Shown: positions 46,601-52,600 of the stretch, piece after piece | How positions within the stretch are numbered: the first letter of the stretch is position 1 | Layout: every line of letters starts with the position of its first letter | NCBI GenBank assembly: GCA_023974075.1 | Contig: JAMFTG010000121.1 | Location: 1 to 64,000, forward strand | Direction: 5' to 3' | DNA: 64,000 nt | From: Chaenocephalus aceratus | Taxonomy: Eukaryota; Chordata; Actinopteri; Perciformes; Channichthyidae | Program-made: the position numbers and the translations under genes | Notes under the pieces: model-generated | Told to the model about the DNA's origin: nothing | The model's database searches: none | What the model saw: the letters and a program-made list of their open reading frames with translations, nothing else

Positions 46601-49600
46601 AGAAGAGACATGAAGAAGAGGGGACACATGTTGATGTAGAAGAGACATGAAGAAGAGGGGACACATGTTGATGTAGAAGAGACATGAAGAAGAGGGGACA
46701 CATGTTGATGTACGTAGAAGAGACATGAAGAAGAGGGGACACATATTGATGTAGAAGAGACATGGAGAAGAGGGGACACATGTTGATGTAGAAGAGACAT
46801 GAAGAAGAGGGGACACATGTTGATGTAGAAGAGACATGAAGAAGAGGGGACACATGTTGATGTAGAAGAGACATGAAGAAGAGGGGACACATGTTGATGT
46901 CGAAGAGACATGAAGAAGAGGGGACACATATTGATATAGAAGAGACGTGAAGAAGAGGGGACACATATTGATGTAGAAGAGACGTGAAGAAGAGGGGACA
47001 CATATTGATGTAGAAGAGACGTGAAGAAGAGGGGACACATGTTGATGTAGAAGAGACGTGAAGAAGAGGGGACACATGTTGATGTAGAGGAGACGTGAAG
47101 AAGAGGGGACACATATTGATGTAGAAGAGACGTGAAGAAGAGGGGACACATGTTGATGTAGAAGAGACATGAAGAAGAGGGGACACATGTTGATGTAGAA
47201 GAGGGGACACATGTTGATGAAGAAGAGACATGAAGAAGAGGGGACACATGTTGATGAAGAAGAGACATGAAGAAGAGGGGACACATGTTGATGAAGAAGA
47301 GACATGAAGAAGAGGGGACACATGTTGAAGTAGAAGAGACATGAAGAAGTGGATTTTGAATAATAGGTGACCTCTGAGTGGCGTTTGAATTGCATTTGTG
47401 TCTACTGAAGAAATGAAACAAATTCTCAATCTCCAATAGCTACCATTATGGTTCCTCCGGTCTGCGTCCTCAAAGGCCTCAACACTCTCCGCTGAACCAG
47501 GAAATTAGGCAGGAAGATGAGAGGTGGGATTTCTGTGATGTTTGCCACCACCACAGACCACTGAGATAAATGAAAAACACAGTTAGTAGCTGTTAAAAGA
47601 TTGTAACTGTGACCTATCCCCTAAAAGGCAAACAAAACCACAGATGGACTGAAGCGTAAATAAACCCAAACAGGAGAATGTGTGAGGTCTCTACAAATGG
47701 AAAAGATAAAGTGTACTTTGGGCGGTTCCTCAGGTACATCTAACACACTGTATATGAAGACGCCAAACTGTTTACACTGGTGTAACTCATTCTAATTTAA
47801 AACTAATTTAAATCTAGTTTTGCTATAAAAACCTGGGACTGTATTGTTTGTTTATCCTTTTTGTCTGTAGTGTTATTATTTTAAATTATTATTATTTAAA
47901 AAGAAATTGATATTTCTAATCTTTGTTTAATTAATTTTGTTCATATTTACCATATTGTTTTTACTCTACTAGTAATATTACTTTTGACATTTATTATTTA
48001 TTTGTTTACGATATGTTACACTATGTTTGATATGTGTTGATATGTGCCTAGTCTTGAGCATATATTAATTAAAAGCAAACACAGTATTTCAATTTAATAA
48101 ATTAGGCGTCGACGTAAAACACATTTTTAAAATAGGAAGAATGAAAGAAACCAAAATGAAAATTCAGGCAGTACGTCAACTATAATATGTTGATCTTTAT
48201 TTTAGATGTATTTTAACATCCTGCAAGTAATCCAAGTCTTAGACATTTAACAGTATGATGACTTCTTTCTGTATGTAACTGTAAGGCAATACAGTTACAT
48301 TTGATTGGATCCTGTTACATGTAATAATAATCATAATAATACATTTTAATTATGAAGGCGCCTTTCAAGGTACACAAAACTAAAAACAAAACGGCACAGA
48401 AACAAGACAATATGTAACCCTAAACCTGTGCGTCAGTGCCATTATTAAGTGTCATACTGAGAGGTGTGTTGTGGGTAATCTGAGTGACCTTCAGTTTGTT
48501 GAGGTAGCGCTTGGTGTGAACCACCAGCAGATCTTCTTCAGAAGCTTCTCGCGCCTCCACCATGTTCTCATCAGTGAGAAACTGCTCCTCTGAGACAGAA
48601 ACAGCATCAGTTAGACTCAGACTATCTCCAGATTGAAAACTGGCTAAGCTGGACTTCAACATCAATACTCAACAATAAACCTATGTACTAAAGCAGGAGT
48701 CGATATTCACCATAATTCTGCAAATCCCAAAGAATTCCCAAAAAGTTGATCGTTGTGGTGACAACACTAGCAGGCTTGCATATTACTTAAAAATGATGAT
48801 ATTACATAATTAACAATATTAATACAAATGAAAAAACACTCCATGCTCAAAGACGCTTTACAAAAAATGTTGTACCAGTCTTAAAAAAACGAGCAGGTTT
48901 GCACACCATAAAACAAATATTAATATAATAAATAACAATATGAATACACATTTGTTTTCTAAATCCATCAAAAAAAGATAAAAAAGAAATGCATTGGAGG
49001 AACTGAGTGTTCTTTAAAGGTCACCTATCATGCTATTTTAGGCAATAGCACAGGTCTCAGATATATCAAAAATATATAAAAAACATGTTTCTGAAGTTTT
49101 TTTCTCAAAATACCAAACAGATCATTCTAGCCATGCCTCATATCCCTCTATTTCACTTCCTGTTTCAAAAGCGCTGATTTGGGTATAAAGCTTTAGGAGG
49201 GGTCTGAGCTCATGCGGGACCCGGCAGCTACCGTCTAAACTAAATGCTGCCGTGATGAAACGCCATATCATGGATCATCAAGGCTCTGAAACAGTCTGGA
49301 GCTCAAAGGCTTTCTCTCTTTCCGGTTACACCACAAGGTGAGTTCCTTTCTACTTCCTGCTTCTTCACACACATGCTCTCCAGTACAGGTTAGCTCTGAG
49401 TGTTAGCATGCTAATGTAAACACCGACCATATTACGTCCAAAACAGTCAGGCATTGTTTCTGATAGCAGCTTTCTGATTGGCCCGTGGGTCCACATTTCA
49501 GATATGACGTCATATCGGACGAAAATCTGGATCAGCTCCGTTGTTTTCCCGTTTTTAGAGATTTGGGTACGGAGGAAAAGAGAGGGTTTTATTTCCTGAC

Positions 49601-52600
49601 GCTGCGTGAGTTCCCTGACGCACCGGGGACACATTGATGTATAAAAGACATCACAAAGTGCATTTTGCATGATAGGTCCCCTTTAAGTTTGTAAAATGAC
49701 TAACAGTAGGGGCAAGGTTATTTAAAGCCTTGTAAGTCATTAAAAGCAGGTTTATTTATATTTGTAGTTTTGTCTATTATAGAGTATTCTAATGTATTCA
49801 ATATTTGTTATATTGTATATTCTTCAGATACTCAAATTATATACTGTATCTTTCCTACAGTTGATATGTACATTTTTATCTATTTGTATTATATATATAA
49901 ATCATGTGTAATACTTTCTGCTGCTGTGTCGAAAACATTTCCCCACTTGGTATGAACAAAGTACATCTAACCTTCAACATAACCACTTTGACCACATATT
50001 GCCAAGGTAAACATAAAAGAATCAAGGCCTTCCTCCGTCAGCAGAGTCAGAGTTTTATGTGCACTTTTAGCTTCTCAATGTGTTTGAATTAAGCTGTGGA
50101 CGACACTTTCTCACTTTTGCATGAAGGTGTGCCAGCAAGCAGTTTTGCCTGACTCTCTCTCAGAAGCGTTCATTGCCATCTCTACTGTAGCTCTGTGCAT
50201 AAGACAATACAACCTTTGAATCTTTGAAACCTGCACAGCCCCCCTCAGCGAGTGTTTCCTCCTCCATCTCCCTCTCCTCTCTTTTTTCTCCCTCTGAGTG
50301 ATTCCATGTATCATCATGGTCCCTGGTTGACCACAAATAACAACACAGACTATAGACTTTTTGCACTACTTTTTACTCTGTATTTTTTATTCTATTATAT
50401 GTGTTGCATCGTTGGAGCAGCTCAGGTCAGAAGAATTTCATTGCCATTTCTACACTGTAGCTTTGTGCAATGACAATACACCCTTTGAATGAATTGAATT
50501 GAATGAACACCTCGTTGTTAAATACCAACTATGTGCAATATGTGCAATATATATATATATATATATATATATATGACGTTAATATCTGTGCAATATATAC
50601 CTGGCTGCTAAATCTTCACAAGTGTTAAAGGATGTGTATTATGTAAATAGGCACGCAATGACTCTAAATAATAATGATCACGCCACCAAACACACATTCA
50701 AACTAAAGGAACCAGCTGTTTGGAAAATGAGAGAAGTAGAAAGTAAAGGTATTTGTGTTCAACATGTAAGAAGTAGAAAGTACAGGTATTTGAGTTCAAC
50801 ATGAGAGAAGTAGAAAGTACAGGTATTTGAGTTCAACATGTAAGAAGTAGAAAGTACAGGTATTTGAGTTCAACATGTAAGAAGTAGAAAGTACAGGTAT
50901 TTGAGTTCAACATGTAAGAAGTAGAAAGTACAGGTATTTGTGTTCAACATGTAAGAAGTAGAAAGTACAGGTATTTGGGTTCAACATGTGAGAAGTAGAA
51001 AGTACAGGTATTTGAGTTCAACATGTAAGAAGTAGAAAGTACAGGTATTTGAGTTCAACATGTAAGAAGTAGAAAGTACAGGTATTTGAGTTCAACATGT
51101 AAGAAGTAGAAAGTACAGGTATTTGAGTTCAACATGTGAGAAGTAGAAAGTACAGCTATTTGAGTTCAACATGTAAGAAGTAGAAAGTACAGGTATTTGA
51201 GTTCAACATGTAAGAAGTAGAAAGTACAGGTATTTGAGTTCAACATGTAAGAAGTAGAAAGTACAGGTATTTGAGTTCAACATGTGAGAAGTAGAAAGTG
51301 CAGGTATTTGAGTTCAACATGTAAGAAGTAGAAAGTCGTCAGAAAAATAAGTATTGGACTAAAGTACTGATACCAGAAAAATGTACTTAAAGGAGACCTA
51401 TCATGCTATATTTGAATAATATATTGTAGGGCCATACCTATATAAGGTATATTTATATGTTTTCTTTTTCAAAATACCAAACAGATCATGCATTTTAGCC
51501 ATGCCTCATTTTGCTCTATTTTCCTCTCCTCCACCCTGTCTTTGCATGCGCTGCAGCTGACCACGGCCCCCTGCAAAGGAGGGGGCCGAGTTACAAGCGT
51601 CATGTTACCATGCTGTTACTATGCTGTTACCATGCTGTTACCATGCTGTTATCATGCTGTTACCATGCTGTTATCATGCTGTTACCATGCTGTTACCATG
51701 CTGTTATCATGCTGTTACCATGCCGTTACCATGCTGTTACCATGCTGTTACCATGCTGTTACCATGCTGTTACCATGCTGTTATCATGCTGTTACCATGC
51801 TGTTACCATGCCGTTACCATGCTGTTACCATGCTGTTACCATGCTGTTATCATGCCGTTACCATGCCACGGCAACCTCTCATTCCCCTGATTGGTGGAGA
51901 GTTGGCCATATAGGCGGAGCTCCTCGTCACTGACGTCACACTATTTTCAATTCTGTATCAGTCTGTATCAGATCCGTTGCAGCCCCGTTTTTAGAGATTT
52001 GGGTATGGAGGAAAAGAGAGAGGGTTGTGTTTTCTGACACACCGGGGACAAATTCATGTATAAAAGACGTACAAAAGTGCATTTTGCATGAGAGCTCCCC
52101 TTTAAGTACAGTAGCAAAGTGTTTGTACTCCACTACTTCCCACCTCTTAACATGAAGCTGTCTGTGGCTCTTTGCTGCTGGAACCATGTAAATGTCCCCT
52201 CTGAGGGACTAATAAAAGGTATTCTGATTCTGAATGTCTCCTCAGGGATTCGCTCTCCCCATCTTTCACTCTGTGTCTCCTTTTCCGCTCACCTTTCAAG
52301 AAGTGAATGACTTTCCCCCACTTCCCTGCATCAAACGGATGCAGCTTCTCGAGGCCCATGAAGGTGATGTTGTAGTCTGGGTGGTACACGATGGGCAGAC
52401 ATGTCAGCGGGATGTGGGCGTACAGATCTGTGTGGTGAGAGCTGGAAAAGGGAAAGTAAAACAAGTTGCACAAGGGCCACTTATACATGGATTTATTTAA
52501 GAGGCCCTATTATGCTTTTTGGGGATTTTCCCTTTCCTATAATGTGTTTTTTGTGCATGTAAATGGTCTACAGAGACTAAAATCCCCTCCAGAAACGCCT

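Larger units (their letters stand above)
45205..47373 (+). mobile_element. TTAA MITE carrying the 37-mer array, with nested MITE, in hdac11 intron
   Basis: Starts AGGTCCCCTATTATACTG directly after TTAA (45201-45204) and ends ATAATAGGTGACCT at 47373. The right TTAA is lost (CTGA). Its unique part is the reverse complement of 897-1336. A palindromic MITE (45434-46107) interrupts it; the C-run at about 1060 corresponds to the G-run at 46140. The array occupies its right end. Confidence 0.85.
50737..52148. mobile_element. hAT family copy with 37-mer array, split by a TTAA MITE
   Basis: Array at left, then 'aaagtcgtcagaaaaataag' and 'gtactgatacc', the TTAA element 51391-52101, then 'gtttgtactccactacttcc' and 'cacctct'. 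This order matches 36700-36816 without the insert. The left end is missing. Confidence 0.8.

Noticed and set aside
46318..47350. CRISPR-like regular repeats
   Set aside because: The units are directly tandem without spacers, in an evidently vertebrate genome; it is a minisatellite.
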